Source: CAKSNH01 sp964422725
Lineage (GTDB): Bacteria > Bacillota > Clostridia > UBA1381
Length of the DNA stretch: 36,357 bases
Direction of reading: 5' to 3'
NCBI GenBank assembly: GCA_964422725.1
Contig: CAYRCC010000021.1
Span: 1-36,357, forward strand
A program made the position numbers and the translations under genes. Below, in pieces: positions 16,036-24,125 of this stretch (its first letter is position 1; every line of letters starts with the position of its first letter). The notes under the pieces are model-generated. The model saw only the letters and a list, made by a program, of their open reading frames with translations, made no database searches and had not been told where the DNA came from.

Positions 16036-16833
16036 ATGGGAGAGGTAATTGTAATCACATCGGGTAAAGGCGGAGTGGGAAAAACTACCACAACCGCAAA
16101 TGTAGGAACGGCGCTTGCGCTTTTGGGCAAAAAGGTAGTGCTGATTGACACAGATATAGGTCTTAGAAACCTTGATGTTGTGCTGGGACTGGAAAACAGA
16201 ATTGTGTACGATATAGTTGACGTTGTCGAAAAGAAGTGCCGTCCGAATCAGGCTATGATTAAGGATAAGCGTTTTGACGGACTCTATCTTATACCGGCGG
16301 CACAGACACGCGATAAAAATTCCGTAAATCCGGAGCAGATGCAGGAGCTTTGCGGACTTTTGAAAAAGGAATTTGATTATGTAATCGTTGACTGTCCGGC
16401 AGGTATAGAGCAGGGATTCAGGAATGCAATTGCCGGCGCGGACAGAGCGTTAGTCGTTACGACTCCGGAAGTATCGGCGGTTCGCGATGCGGACAGGATT
16501 ATAGGACTTTTGGAGGCTAACGGCATTAAGGATATAAGACTTATTACAAATCGTCTGCGCATTGATATGGTTAAAAAAGGCGATATGATGAATGTTGATG
16601 ATATTATGGACATTCTTGCGATAAAGTTAATCGGCGTTGTGCCTGATGATGAGGACATTATAACCTCGACAAACCGCGGTGAGCCGGCTGTTTCGATAGA
16701 AAAATCACAAGCCGGAACGGCATACCGCAATATTGCAAAACGTATTATGGGCGAGGAAGTGCCGATTATGGATTTGACAACGGATACGGGACTGATTTCG
16801 GCTATAAAAAGAATATTCGGTGTAAGGCAATAA
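16036..16833 (+). CDS. minD: Septum site-determining ATPase MinD
   Basis: This 265-residue ParA/MinD-type ATPase recruits MinC to the membrane. It has the deviant Walker A SGKGGVGKTTTTAN at its N-terminus, VVLIDTDIGLRNLDVVLGLE (switch region), VIVDCPAGIEQGF (Walker B), and the C-terminal amphipathic helix GLISAIKRIFGVRQ, which inserts in the membrane when ATP-bound. The start at ATG 16036 is supported by TGGAGGA and by homology: the frame is open 24 codons further up, but that part is not MinD-like. minE follows after 14 bp. Confidence 0.97.
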   Translation: MGEVIVITSGKGGVGKTTTTANVGTALALLGKKVVLIDTDIGLRNLDVVLGLENRIVYDIVDVVEKKCRPNQAMIKDKRFDGLYLIPAAQTRDKNSVNPEQMQELCGLLKKEFDYVIVDCPAGIEQGFRNAIAGADRALVVTTPEVSAVRDADRIIGLLEANGIKDIRLITNRLRIDMVKKGDMMNVDDIMDILAIKLIGVVPDDEDIITSTNRGEPAVSIEKSQAGTAYRNIAKRIMGEEVPIMDLTTDTGLISAIKRIFGVRQ

Positions 16834-16847
16834 GGAGGGCGTATTGA

Positions 16848-17135
16848 ATGGACTTTTTCGGTTTTTTCAAAGGTAAAAAGTCGGCTTCGAAGGACGAGGC
16901 AAAAAACAGATTACAGCTCGTGCTTATTCATGATAGGGCGAACGTTTCGCCTGAGTTTTTGGAAATGCTTAAAGGTGAAATTCTCAATGTGCTTTTGAAA
17001 TACGTTGAGATTGACCAGGAGGAATTTGACATATCCCTCACCAGAACAAAGAGTGAGGACGGCGGTCGTGAAGTACCGGCACTTGTTGCCAACATTCCCA
17101 TAAGCAAAATGAAACAGCGGCCGGGACAAATGTAG
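16848..17135 (+). CDS. minE: Cell division topological specificity factor MinE
   Basis: This 95-residue protein has the MinE pattern: an amphipathic N-terminus (MDFFGFFKGKKSAS), then AKNRLQLVLIHDRANVSPEFLEMLKGEILNVLLKYVEID, which switches between helix and strand to contact MinD, and a C-terminal dimerisation domain. MinE stimulates MinD ATPase and makes the Min system oscillate in species where it has been studied. The ATG has AGGAGGGCG upstream. Length is normal. Confidence 0.95.
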   Translation: MDFFGFFKGKKSASKDEAKNRLQLVLIHDRANVSPEFLEMLKGEILNVLLKYVEIDQEEFDISLTRTKSEDGGREVPALVANIPISKMKQRPGQM

Positions 17136-17225
17136 TTTGATACATACGGAGCATAGGGTAGTGTTTTAGAGAAGTTTTTTTGTAAGCAACAGAATTTGTA
17201 AAAGAATTTGCAGGGGGGATTTTCA

Positions 17226-17630
17226 ATGAATATAGCATTGATTGCACACGATAAGAAAAAGGAATTAATGGTGCAGTTTTGTATTGCGTATAAGGGTATT
17301 TTGGAAAAACACACTCTTTTTGCAACCGGCACTACCGGTAAATTAATAATAGAAAATACAGGTATGGACGTGTACCGCTTTTTGTCGGGACCGCAGGGCG
17401 GTGACCAGCAGATTGGCGCAAGAGTGGCGTATAACGAAATCGACCTTGTACTGTTTCTGCGCGACCCGCTGACGGCTGAAAGCTATGAGCCTGATGTGAC
17501 ATCGCTTTTGCGCGTATGCGATATGCATAATATTCCTATTGCGACGAACGTGGCAACGGCGGAAGTGCTTATACACGGTCTTGAACGCGGTGACCTTGAC
17601 TGGCGTGATATTATAAATCCTAAAAAATAA
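17226..17630 (+). CDS. mgsA: Methylglyoxal synthase
   Basis: This 134-residue enzyme converts dihydroxyacetone phosphate to methylglyoxal and phosphate, a bypass that relieves sugar-phosphate stress. Family motifs are IALIAHDKKKELM (catalytic Asp region), FATGTTGKLI (phosphate binding), SGPQGGDQQIGARVA and LFLRDPLTAESYEPD. The ATG at 17226 follows a run of six G (GGGGGG) with suitable spacing. An in-frame start 6 codons earlier lacks a site. It follows minE by 90 bp, so it may be read with minDE. Confidence 0.96.
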   Translation: MNIALIAHDKKKELMVQFCIAYKGILEKHTLFATGTTGKLIIENTGMDVYRFLSGPQGGDQQIGARVAYNEIDLVLFLRDPLTAESYEPDVTSLLRVCDMHNIPIATNVATAEVLIHGLERGDLDWRDIINPKK

Positions 17631-17650
17631 TATTATATTGATGTGATGTT

Positions 17651-17691
17651 TTAGGCGTACTGAATTTGCTTGATGTTTTCGGTGCGCCTAA
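17651..17691 (+). other. Inverted repeat between mgsA and the patatin gene
   Basis: TTAGGCG (17651-17657) pairs with CGCCTAA (17685-17691) across a 27-nt loop. A short palindrome AATGTGACATT follows at 17690-17700. There is no T run, so it is not a convincing terminator. It may be an operator or an mRNA structure. Confidence 0.3.
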
Positions 17692-17745
17692 TGTGACATT
17701 AAGCGGTGCTGTAAGAGGCGTTTTTGCTGTGAGGTGATATAATAT

Positions 17746-18900
17746 ATGAAGAATATGGGATTGGTTTTTGCCGGCGGCGGCGTGAAAGGTTCATATCAGG
17801 TTGGAGTGTGGAAAGCACTCGAAGAACTGGGATTTAAGTTTGACGCAGTCGTCGGAACGTCTATCGGCTCGATTAACAGTGCGCTCTATGTAATGGGTGC
17901 ATTTGAAACGGCATATAAGCTGTGGTCCGAAATAACAATTGACCGTATTGTTAATATTGACACGCAGTCGAATAATCTGTTTGACATTAAAAATGTGGTT
18001 GTACTGGTAAATGAAATATATAAAAATAACGGTCTGGACGTTACCCCGTTCAAAAAGCTTATAGCAAAGCTGATTGACGAAGATAAAATAAGGCGGTCTG
18101 ACGTAAATTTCGGACTGGTTACACATTCGCTTACCGACCATAAGGAGAAAATGCTGTTTAAAGCGGATATACCCGACGGTCAGATTGCCGACTACATTTT
18201 GGCAAGTGCGTGTCTGCCGGGGTTTAAAAGTCAGGTGATTGACGAGCAGAGCTTTATCGACGGCGGCGTGAACAACAATATGCCGGTGGATATGCTTATA
18301 AACAGCGGTATACGTGATATAGTGGCGGTAGATGTGGGCGGAGTCGGAATTATAAAAAATGTTGACACAACAGGCGTGAATATTTTCACTGTGAAATGCA
18401 GCGAAAATGTACTCGGTACTATGGATTTTAACGCCGAAAATATCGCAAAAAACATCAAAATGGGTTATTACGACTGTTATAAGACGTTTGGCAGATGTAT
18501 GGGACAGCGTTATTACTTTGAAAGCGGCGATTACTGCGCGGCAAAAATAAAATATTCCGAGGAGATACTGCTTGGCTTGGAGTATGCCGCGAGTGCGTTT
18601 AAAGTGAATAATTATGCGATTTATAAGGTTGACGAGCTTGTCGGTATTGTTATAAAAAAATATCGTGAGGTGAAAAGGCGCGGCATCAAGCTGAAAACGC
18701 TGATTGACAAAAACGGTATTTTGCAGGGTATAAGCAAAGTGATACCTAAGATTGACGATGCGCATATGATTGCGTGGATAGTAAATCAGCTGGAACAGAA
18801 AAATTCGGAAATTTTGAGCAATAAGCTGGTTATGAGTGTTTTGGGAAACAATTTCACTGCGGCGAATGCGATAATTTATTTAATGTCAGAGGAGAAATGA
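17746..18900 (+). CDS. Patatin-like phospholipase family protein
   Basis: The first 200 residues form a patatin domain: the oxyanion-hole glycines in LVFAGGGVKGSYQVGVWKALEE, the nucleophile elbow GTSIGS (Ser in GxSxG), and the catalytic Asp in SFIDGGVNNNMPVD. Such proteins are Ser-Asp dyad acyl hydrolases acting on phospholipids or other lipids. There is no signal peptide, so it is probably cytoplasmic. The C-terminal 180 residues are helical and not recognised. GAGGTGAT lies just upstream of the ATG. The stop overlaps an ATG of the next gene (ATGA), suggesting coupling. Confidence 0.92.
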   Translation: MKNMGLVFAGGGVKGSYQVGVWKALEELGFKFDAVVGTSIGSINSALYVMGAFETAYKLWSEITIDRIVNIDTQSNNLFDIKNVVVLVNEIYKNNGLDVTPFKKLIAKLIDEDKIRRSDVNFGLVTHSLTDHKEKMLFKADIPDGQIADYILASACLPGFKSQVIDEQSFIDGGVNNNMPVDMLINSGIRDIVAVDVGGVGIIKNVDTTGVNIFTVKCSENVLGTMDFNAENIAKNIKMGYYDCYKTFGRCMGQRYYFESGDYCAAKIKYSEEILLGLEYAASAFKVNNYAIYKVDELVGIVIKKYREVKRRGIKLKTLIDKNGILQGISKVIPKIDDAHMIAWIVNQLEQKNSEILSNKLVMSVLGNNFTAANAIIYLMSEEK

Positions 18901-18905
18901 TTTTT

Positions 18906-19838
18906 ATGCGTGTTGGAATAGATTTGGGCGGTACGAATATTGCTGTGGGGTTGGTTGAAAACGGCACTATCGTATGCAAAGCGTCGGTAAAGACGGACAG
19001 CCGTGATGTCGGAAAAATTATTTGTGATATGGCTGATATTATAAAGTCGTTATGTGAAAAAAACGGTATAGAACCGGAGTATATCGAAAGTATCGGTATA
19101 GGTGCTCCAGGAACACCGGACAAGGAAAACACCGCGGTGAGCAATGTTTTTAATATAACCGAGTCCAAAATAGAGTTTGGGAAAGAGCTTGGGAAATATT
19201 TCGACCGGAGTATTTATATAGAAAACGATGCGCGCTGTGCGGCACTCGGAGAACTTTTGTACGGTGCGGCAAAGGGATATAAGAATGTAGTTATGATTAC
19301 GCTCGGAACGGGGATAGGCAGCGGAATCATAATCAACGGCAGGCTGTACGGCGGCAGTAACTATGCCGCCGGCGAAGTCGGACATATGAAAATCTGTATG
19401 AACGGCGAAAAATGCAAATGCGGTGAATACGGCTGTTATGAGCAGTATGCGTCGGCATCGGCACTGGTACGAATTGCGGAAAATATGATAGAAAATTCCA
19501 AAGACGGTCAAATGCACAAGCTTTTGCGCGGCGGCTGTGAGCTTGACGGCAAATTCATATTCGAGTGCGCACACAAAAACATTCCGACGGCACTGCGTAT
19601 TTTGGAAGTGTATACAGAAAATGTAGCGGTCGGACTGGTAAACATAGTAAATATATTTCAGCCGGAGCTTATAGTAGTCGGCGGCGGAATATCGGCACAG
19701 GGCGATTTTCTGCTGAACCCTATAAGAGAATATGTCGGCAGGCACGTATTTACCAAAAATATGCCTGTCGCAAGTATCGTGAGTGCACAGCTTGGCAATG
19801 ATGCCGGTATAATCGGTGCGGCTATGCTGGACTGTTAA
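18906..19838 (+). CDS. ROK-family sugar kinase (glucokinase-like)
   Basis: This protein of about 310 residues has an N-terminal ATP site VGIDLGGTNIAVGLVENG, a sugar-binding segment IENDARCAALGE and the ROK signature with zinc ligands GHMKICMNGEKCKCGEYGCYEQYASA (His and Cys-x-Cys-x4-Cys). ROK kinases phosphorylate glucose or related sugars in the cytoplasm. Glucokinase is the best guess, but N-acetylmannosamine and fructose kinases share these motifs. I start at ATG 18906 (MRVGIDLGG). ATG 18897 overlaps the upstream stop and sits only 2 nt from GAGGAG. Confidence 0.92.
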   Translation: MRVGIDLGGTNIAVGLVENGTIVCKASVKTDSRDVGKIICDMADIIKSLCEKNGIEPEYIESIGIGAPGTPDKENTAVSNVFNITESKIEFGKELGKYFDRSIYIENDARCAALGELLYGAAKGYKNVVMITLGTGIGSGIIINGRLYGGSNYAAGEVGHMKICMNGEKCKCGEYGCYEQYASASALVRIAENMIENSKDGQMHKLLRGGCELDGKFIFECAHKNIPTALRILEVYTENVAVGLVNIVNIFQPELIVVGGGISAQGDFLLNPIREYVGRHVFTKNMPVASIVSAQLGNDAGIIGAAMLDC

Positions 19839-19852
19839 GGGGAGTTAAACCG

Positions 19853-20224
19853 ATGAAATTGAAAATTTTAGACGGCAGTTTTGCCGTATGCAGAACAGAC
19901 GACAGGGATATACTTCCTTTGTGGGCTGTCAGAGGTGAAACGTTTTGCGTGACTAAGGCTGAAGGTGAGCTTTCGGTTGTGTGTGCCGAGGAATACGTGC
20001 CGGACGGGGTTTTGTGCGAAAATGACTATTGTATGTTCAAAATTGACGAAAAGCTGGACTTTTCGCTGATTGGAGTGTTGGGAAAAATCTGTGACATAAT
20101 GAAAAATGCCGGTATAAGCATAATGGCAATATCTACATATGATACAGATTATGTTATGGTGAAAAACCGTAATAAGGATAAAGCGGTTGAAAGCCTGAAA
20201 AACAGCGGTTATGAATTTGTATAA
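19853..20224 (+). CDS. ACT domain-containing protein
   Basis: This 123-residue protein resembles the small stand-alone ACT proteins of COG3603: an N-terminal strand-rich part (MKLKILDGSFAVCRTD...IPLWA-like segment) and a C-terminal ACT-like half (FSLIGVLGKICDIMKNAGISIMAISTYDTDYVMVKNRNKDKAVESLKNSGYE). ACT domains bind amino acids and act as allosteric sensors, but the ligand here is unknown. The ATG has GGGGAG about 8 nt upstream. It lies 14 bp after the ROK kinase. Confidence 0.82.
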   Translation: MKLKILDGSFAVCRTDDRDILPLWAVRGETFCVTKAEGELSVVCAEEYVPDGVLCENDYCMFKIDEKLDFSLIGVLGKICDIMKNAGISIMAISTYDTDYVMVKNRNKDKAVESLKNSGYEFV

Positions 20225-20277
20225 TCGAATTGTGGAGTAAAGCTTGTTGTGAAAGTCTTGTTGGGGAATGACTGAAG

Positions 20278-21462
20278 ATGAAAAAGAGTATATTTTTAAT
20301 AATTCTGGCTGCTGTCGGAGCTGTAGTTTTTTACGGTGTAAGATATATGAAAACACCGGTAACTGCCGAAACCGCAGTTATGGTAAAGTATGAGGAGGTA
20401 GTTACGGGACCGGCGTTTATCGTGCGCAATGAAACCGTACATACGGCACCGTCAAACGGTACGTTTTATGCATATGCGGTGGACGGTAACCGCGTAGGCA
20501 AGAACAGGCGCATTGCGTCGGTTTACGAGGGGACGGTAAATACCGATATGCTACAGGAGCTTAATAATATTGATAAGAAAATAGAAATTGCCGAAGTGCA
20601 GTCGAGTACAAAACAGATAGAAACCTCAGACTCGGCCTCTGAGGAAAGTAAAATAGCCGAGCGCAGAAACGACATAATAGATGCGGTGTATGACGGAAAT
20701 ATCGAGTCGATAGCCGAGTACAAGGACGAAATAAATAATATAAGAAACGGAAACGCCGACGGTGAAAACGAAAACGAGCTGGAACAGCTTAAAGAAAAGC
20801 GCGAGAGTCTTGAAAGCAGAATAGGAAAGGCGCGTGTTGATATTTATTCCAATAATTCGGGTGTGTTTGTGGCGGCGGTTGACGGGTATGAGGACAAGCT
20901 GATTCCGTCGGAAATCGGAAATTTGACAGTGGCTGATTTTAATGCACTCAATGTGCCGGAGAAGGCTATTTCAAAAACTATGGTAAGCATCGGCGATACT
21001 GTGTGTAAGGTGGTAAGTAACGATGTGTGGTATGCGGCGGTCAAGGTTAAGGCTGATACGCTGTCAAAGGATTACGGCGCGGGAAGTAATGTGACAGTCA
21101 GATTCGGTTCGATACCGAGCAGTGAGGTGAACGCGACAATATGCGCCGTATCCGATGAGCAGGACGGTGAAATACTTGTATGCATAAAATGTGACGAATA
21201 CCTTGACGGTATTTTCTCCGAGCGCTATTGTGAGGCGGAAATAGTATTGAAAAGCTATCAGGGATTTAAAGTGCCGATATATGCAATACGTGTTGAGGGA
21301 GAACAGAAAGGAGTGGAGGTTGAGAAAGGGCTTGAAACGGTGTTTAAGCCGTGCGAAATTGTTTATACCAATGAAAATGAAGAATTTGTCATAATCAATT
21401 CGGTTGAGGGCGCGTCAAAGAAACTTGAAGTGTCGGACAGAATTGTTATAGGCGAGAAATAG
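20278..21462 (+). CDS. HlyD-like membrane-anchored adaptor protein
   Basis: This 394-residue protein has one N-terminal transmembrane helix (about 5-23), then a barrel-sandwich-type segment (VVTGPAFIVRNETVHTAPSNGTFYAYAVDGNRVGKNRRIASVYEG), a charged coiled coil (about 88-185) and a C-terminal beta-rich part. This order matches HlyD/efflux adaptor subunits that bridge inner membrane transporters to the exterior. No transporter gene lies beside it, and it sits just before yggS and sepF, a position where similar proteins occur in Clostridia. A structural role near the division machinery is possible but unproven. The stop lies within the ribosome binding site of yggS. Confidence 0.8.
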   Translation: MKKSIFLIILAAVGAVVFYGVRYMKTPVTAETAVMVKYEEVVTGPAFIVRNETVHTAPSNGTFYAYAVDGNRVGKNRRIASVYEGTVNTDMLQELNNIDKKIEIAEVQSSTKQIETSDSASEESKIAERRNDIIDAVYDGNIESIAEYKDEINNIRNGNADGENENELEQLKEKRESLESRIGKARVDIYSNNSGVFVAAVDGYEDKLIPSEIGNLTVADFNALNVPEKAISKTMVSIGDTVCKVVSNDVWYAAVKVKADTLSKDYGAGSNVTVRFGSIPSSEVNATICAVSDEQDGEILVCIKCDEYLDGIFSERYCEAEIVLKSYQGFKVPIYAIRVEGEQKGVEVEKGLETVFKPCEIVYTNENEEFVIINSVEGASKKLEVSDRIVIGEK

Positions 21463-21473
21463 AGGTGGCCATT

Positions 21474-22166
21474 TTGAGTTTAAAAGAAAGACTGGAAAGC
21501 GTAAACGAGCGTATTGCACGCGCGGCACAGCGGTCAGGCAGAAAGCGCGAGGATATAACGCTTATTGCCGTGACCAAAACCTATCCGGCGCAGACAATTA
21601 ACGAGGCTGTTGCACTGGGGGTAACTGATATCGGTGAAAACAAGGTGCAGGAGGTAATGGATAAATATAACAGTGTAAACGGTGATATAAATTGGCATTT
21701 GATAGGGCATTTGCAGACCAATAAAGTAAAATACATAATAGACAAAGTAAAGCTGATACACTCGGTGGACAGTATAAAATTACTTGATGAAATAGAAAGG
21801 CAGGCGGTGAAACACAACGTAAAAACGGAAGTGCTTATTCAGGTGAATATTTCCGGAGAGGAAAGCAAATTCGGAATACGCCCCGAAGAAGTAGAGGAGT
21901 ATATGGAGTATGCGTCAAGATTGACGGCGGTTAAGATAGTCGGGCTTATGACGGTTGCACCTAAAGTTGACAATTGTGTTGCAAACATATTACATTTTGA
22001 TAACATAAATCGTATTTTTGTTGACATTCAATCAAAAAAATATGATAATGTTAATATGAAATATCTGTCTATGGGAATGAGTGGGGACTTTGAGATTGCC
22101 ATAGAACACGGTGCAAATATGGTGCGCGTTGGAAGTGCTGTCTTCGGACCGAGGAATTACAATTAG
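21474..22166 (+). CDS. ylmE: YggS/YlmE-family pyridoxal phosphate homeostasis protein
   Basis: This protein of about 230 residues is a single-domain alanine-racemase-fold protein. Lys35 in LIAVTKTYPAQTI is the PLP lysine. GENKVQEVMDKYN, WHLIGHLQTNKVKYI and LSMGMSGDFEIAIEHGANMVRVGSAVFG are family motifs. The family keeps free PLP levels in balance rather than acting on a known substrate. I choose TTG 21474 as start because AGAGGTGG lies 5 nt upstream. GTG 21465 is in frame but sits inside that site. It begins the ylm-type cluster with sepF. Confidence 0.95.
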   Translation: MSLKERLESVNERIARAAQRSGRKREDITLIAVTKTYPAQTINEAVALGVTDIGENKVQEVMDKYNSVNGDINWHLIGHLQTNKVKYIIDKVKLIHSVDSIKLLDEIERQAVKHNVKTEVLIQVNISGEESKFGIRPEEVEEYMEYASRLTAVKIVGLMTVAPKVDNCVANILHFDNINRIFVDIQSKKYDNVNMKYLSMGMSGDFEIAIEHGANMVRVGSAVFGPRNYN

Positions 22167-22176
22167 GGAGGATTAA

Positions 22177-22617
22177 ATGATGGGAATTGTAGAAACCGTA
22201 AAAGATTGGTTTGTCAAAGATGAAGAGTACGAGGAGTATGAGGACGAGAGAGTAGACACCGAGGAAGAGGAGAAAAGCGCTGTGTCGCCTTTTTCAAAAA
22301 AGAGCAAGGTTGTTCCGCTCAACGCAAAAGCGGCACAGAGTAAGATTGTGATTTTAAAGCCGCAGAGCTTTGATGAATCGAAAAACATTGCCGATGAAAT
22401 TAAGCAGAGAATGCCGGTTATATTTGATGTCGGTGCGCTGGAGCCTGAGGACGCAAGACGTGTTGTTGACTTTGTTGCGGGTGCTGTTTACGGAGTGGAC
22501 GGCAAGGTGCAGAGAGTATCGGGCGGCATTTTTGTTGCAACTCCTAATCATATGGAAATTTGGGGTAAAGATAAGGAAAACAGCTCAAAGGGCGAAGTTG
22601 ATTGGAATATGTTTTAA
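22177..22617 (+). CDS. sepF: Cell division protein SepF
   Basis: This 146-residue protein has an N-terminal amphipathic membrane-binding helix (MMGIVETVKDWFV), an acidic linker rich in Glu and Asp (about 16-35), and the SepF globular core (KIVILKPQSFDESKNIADEIKQRMPVIFDVGALEPEDARRVVDFVAGAVYGVDGKVQRVSGGIFVATPNH). SepF tethers FtsZ to the membrane and forms rings. GGGAGG lies upstream of the start, and it follows ylmE by 10 bp. ylmG, which often comes next, is missing. Confidence 0.97.
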   Translation: MMGIVETVKDWFVKDEEYEEYEDERVDTEEEEKSAVSPFSKKSKVVPLNAKAAQSKIVILKPQSFDESKNIADEIKQRMPVIFDVGALEPEDARRVVDFVAGAVYGVDGKVQRVSGGIFVATPNHMEIWGKDKENSSKGEVDWNMF

Positions 22618-22636
22618 TTTTCAGACTACATAATTT

Positions 22637-22677
22637 AAGGCTGTCCTAAAGTTTATGCTTACGGACAGCTTTCTTTG
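22637..22677 (+). terminator. Terminator-like hairpin between sepF and ylmH
   Basis: A 10-bp stem with one wobble pair (22637-22646 with 22663-22672, 16-nt loop) runs into TTTCTTT. It starts 20 bp after the sepF stop and ends shortly before the ylmH ribosome binding site, so it could terminate or attenuate the cluster at this point. Confidence 0.65.
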
Positions 22678-22690
22678 TATGAGGTTGTTT

Positions 22691-23446
22691 ATGGCGTTAG
22701 ATGAAGAAAAATTGTTGATTGCGAAAATTGATGATTTGTACAAAAAGTGTGATAAATATGCGACTGCCGCGTTCAGCGCGTTTTTGGATTCGGCGGCACA
22801 GGCGGTTGTGAGTGAAAAGTGCTTGAATTGTGCCGGATACAATTTGAAAATGTTCGGAGGCTTCGAGGAGGCAGAACGGAAAATTTTCGGAGTGTTTAAC
22901 GAGTGGGAGGAGGCTGATGAAAGCCGATTTCCCATTTCGGTTCTCAGCATTAAATGCAAAGGTGCGGCAAAGCTTGCGCACAGAGATTACCTCGGAGCTG
23001 TTCTTTCGCTGGGCATAGACCGGTGTAAGGTGGGTGACATTTTGGTTGATGACACCGGTGCTGTGGTGTTTGCCGCGGACGATATTGCCGAGTATATTAA
23101 GAATAATATTTCCAAAATAGGCAGATGCGGTGTGGAAGTAGGAGTGTGCGCTGTAAAAGAGGCTCAAATTCCGGAGCGCAGATTTGAAGTTATTAATACT
23201 GTGGCGGCATCTGAACGGCTTGATGCGGTGGTTGCGGCGGCACTTAATATGTCGCGCGGCAGTGCGGCGGCGGCGATAGAGAGCGCAAAAGTACAGGTGA
23301 ATCACAGAATATGCGAAAGTACGTCGCACAAATTGCGCGTGGGGGATTTGATTTCGGTGCGTGGTTTCGGCAGGGTTTTGCTTGAGGATATGGGCGGAGT
23401 TACCCGTAAAGGCAGACTGCATATTACCTTGAAAAAATTTATATAG
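22691..23446 (+). CDS. ylmH: YlmH-family RNA-binding protein (S4 domain)
   Basis: This 251-residue protein matches YlmH: a long N-terminal domain with HRDYLGAVLSLGIDRCKVGDILV (family hallmark), then a C-terminal S4 RNA-binding domain (ERLDAVVAAALNMSRGSAAAAIESAKVQVNHRI...LRVGDLISVRGFGRV). YlmH proteins bind the ribosome/tRNA, and recent work ties them to ribosome rescue or quality control. Its link to the division cluster is mainly gene order. The ATG at 22691 has GAGGT 6 nt upstream. An open frame 12 codons further up overlaps the hairpin and is not conserved. Confidence 0.94.
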   Translation: MALDEEKLLIAKIDDLYKKCDKYATAAFSAFLDSAAQAVVSEKCLNCAGYNLKMFGGFEEAERKIFGVFNEWEEADESRFPISVLSIKCKGAAKLAHRDYLGAVLSLGIDRCKVGDILVDDTGAVVFAADDIAEYIKNNISKIGRCGVEVGVCAVKEAQIPERRFEVINTVAASERLDAVVAAALNMSRGSAAAAIESAKVQVNHRICESTSHKLRVGDLISVRGFGRVLLEDMGGVTRKGRLHITLKKFI

Positions 23447-23553
23447 TCCGAAAGCTCGGATAAGTGAAAAAAACAGCTGTGATTCGGAGTTTGTCAAAAC
23501 GAAGCTTTGCAGTTTGATAAATTGTAATTATTTATAGAAAGAGGGTACAAAAA

Positions 23554-24027
23554 ATGTTTACACCGATAGATATACAAAATAAGACGTTTGAGGTTAAGTT
23601 CAGAGGGTATTCGTCTGATGAAGTGGACGATTTTATGGATCTTTTGGGTAAAGATTACGAAACACTGTATCAGGAAAATATTGCGCTTAGGGATAAGGTT
23701 ACGCTTTTGGCGAATGCGGTGGAGCAGTATGAAAAGATGGAGAAAACCTTGCAGGAGTCTATCATTTTGGCGCAGTCCACCGGTGAGAGCATAAAGAGAA
23801 ACGCAGAGAAAAAAGCAGAGGATATGTTAAAGGCGGCGGAAGAAAAGGTAAACGGTATGATTAGAGAGGCAGAGATTGAGGGCGCGGATATCGTGCGCAA
23901 GGCAAACGCCGACCTGGCTGAAACAAAAGTGCAGTTTTCGGGAATGAAAACCGAGGTTGAAAGTTATAGAGCGAGAATAAGAGGAATTTGCTCCGGATTA
24001 CTTGAAATGTTGGAGAAAATGGAGTAA
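23554..24027 (+). CDS. divIVA: DivIVA-domain protein
   Basis: This 157-residue protein has the DivIVA N-terminus (FTPIDIQNKTFEVKFRGYSSDEVDDFMDLLGKDYETLYQENIALRDKV), a conserved membrane-curvature binding domain with a crossed loop, followed by long coiled coils (about 60-150). DivIVA marks poles and septa and recruits partners such as Min proteins, RacA or wall enzymes, depending on species. An AGAGGG site precedes the ATG. The 107-bp gap to ylmH contains no convincing promoter. MinE is also present in this genome, so the pole marker and the oscillator coexist. Confidence 0.95.
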   Translation: MFTPIDIQNKTFEVKFRGYSSDEVDDFMDLLGKDYETLYQENIALRDKVTLLANAVEQYEKMEKTLQESIILAQSTGESIKRNAEKKAEDMLKAAEEKVNGMIREAEIEGADIVRKANADLAETKVQFSGMKTEVESYRARIRGICSGLLEMLEKME

Positions 24028-24042
24028 AATAAAAAGCGAAGT

Positions 24043-24067
24043 TTAAAAAACGGCTGTCGTTTTTTAA
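24043..24067 (+). terminator. AT-rich hairpin between divIVA and ileS
   Basis: TTAAAAAACG (24043-24052) pairs perfectly with CGTTTTTTAA (24058-24067) around loop GCTGT. The T run is inside the 3' arm, so it could act as a weak intrinsic terminator or attenuator. The 98-bp gap is too short for a T-box leader and I see no T-box sequence. Confidence 0.5.
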
Positions 24068-24125
24068 GCAGCATTGCAGATACGTCTGTTCAATTTGTAA
24101 ATAAAACCGAAAGGATGAAATAATA

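Noticed and set aside
24028..24125. T-box riboswitch before ileS
   Set aside because: The gap is too short, and the conserved T-box sequence is not present.
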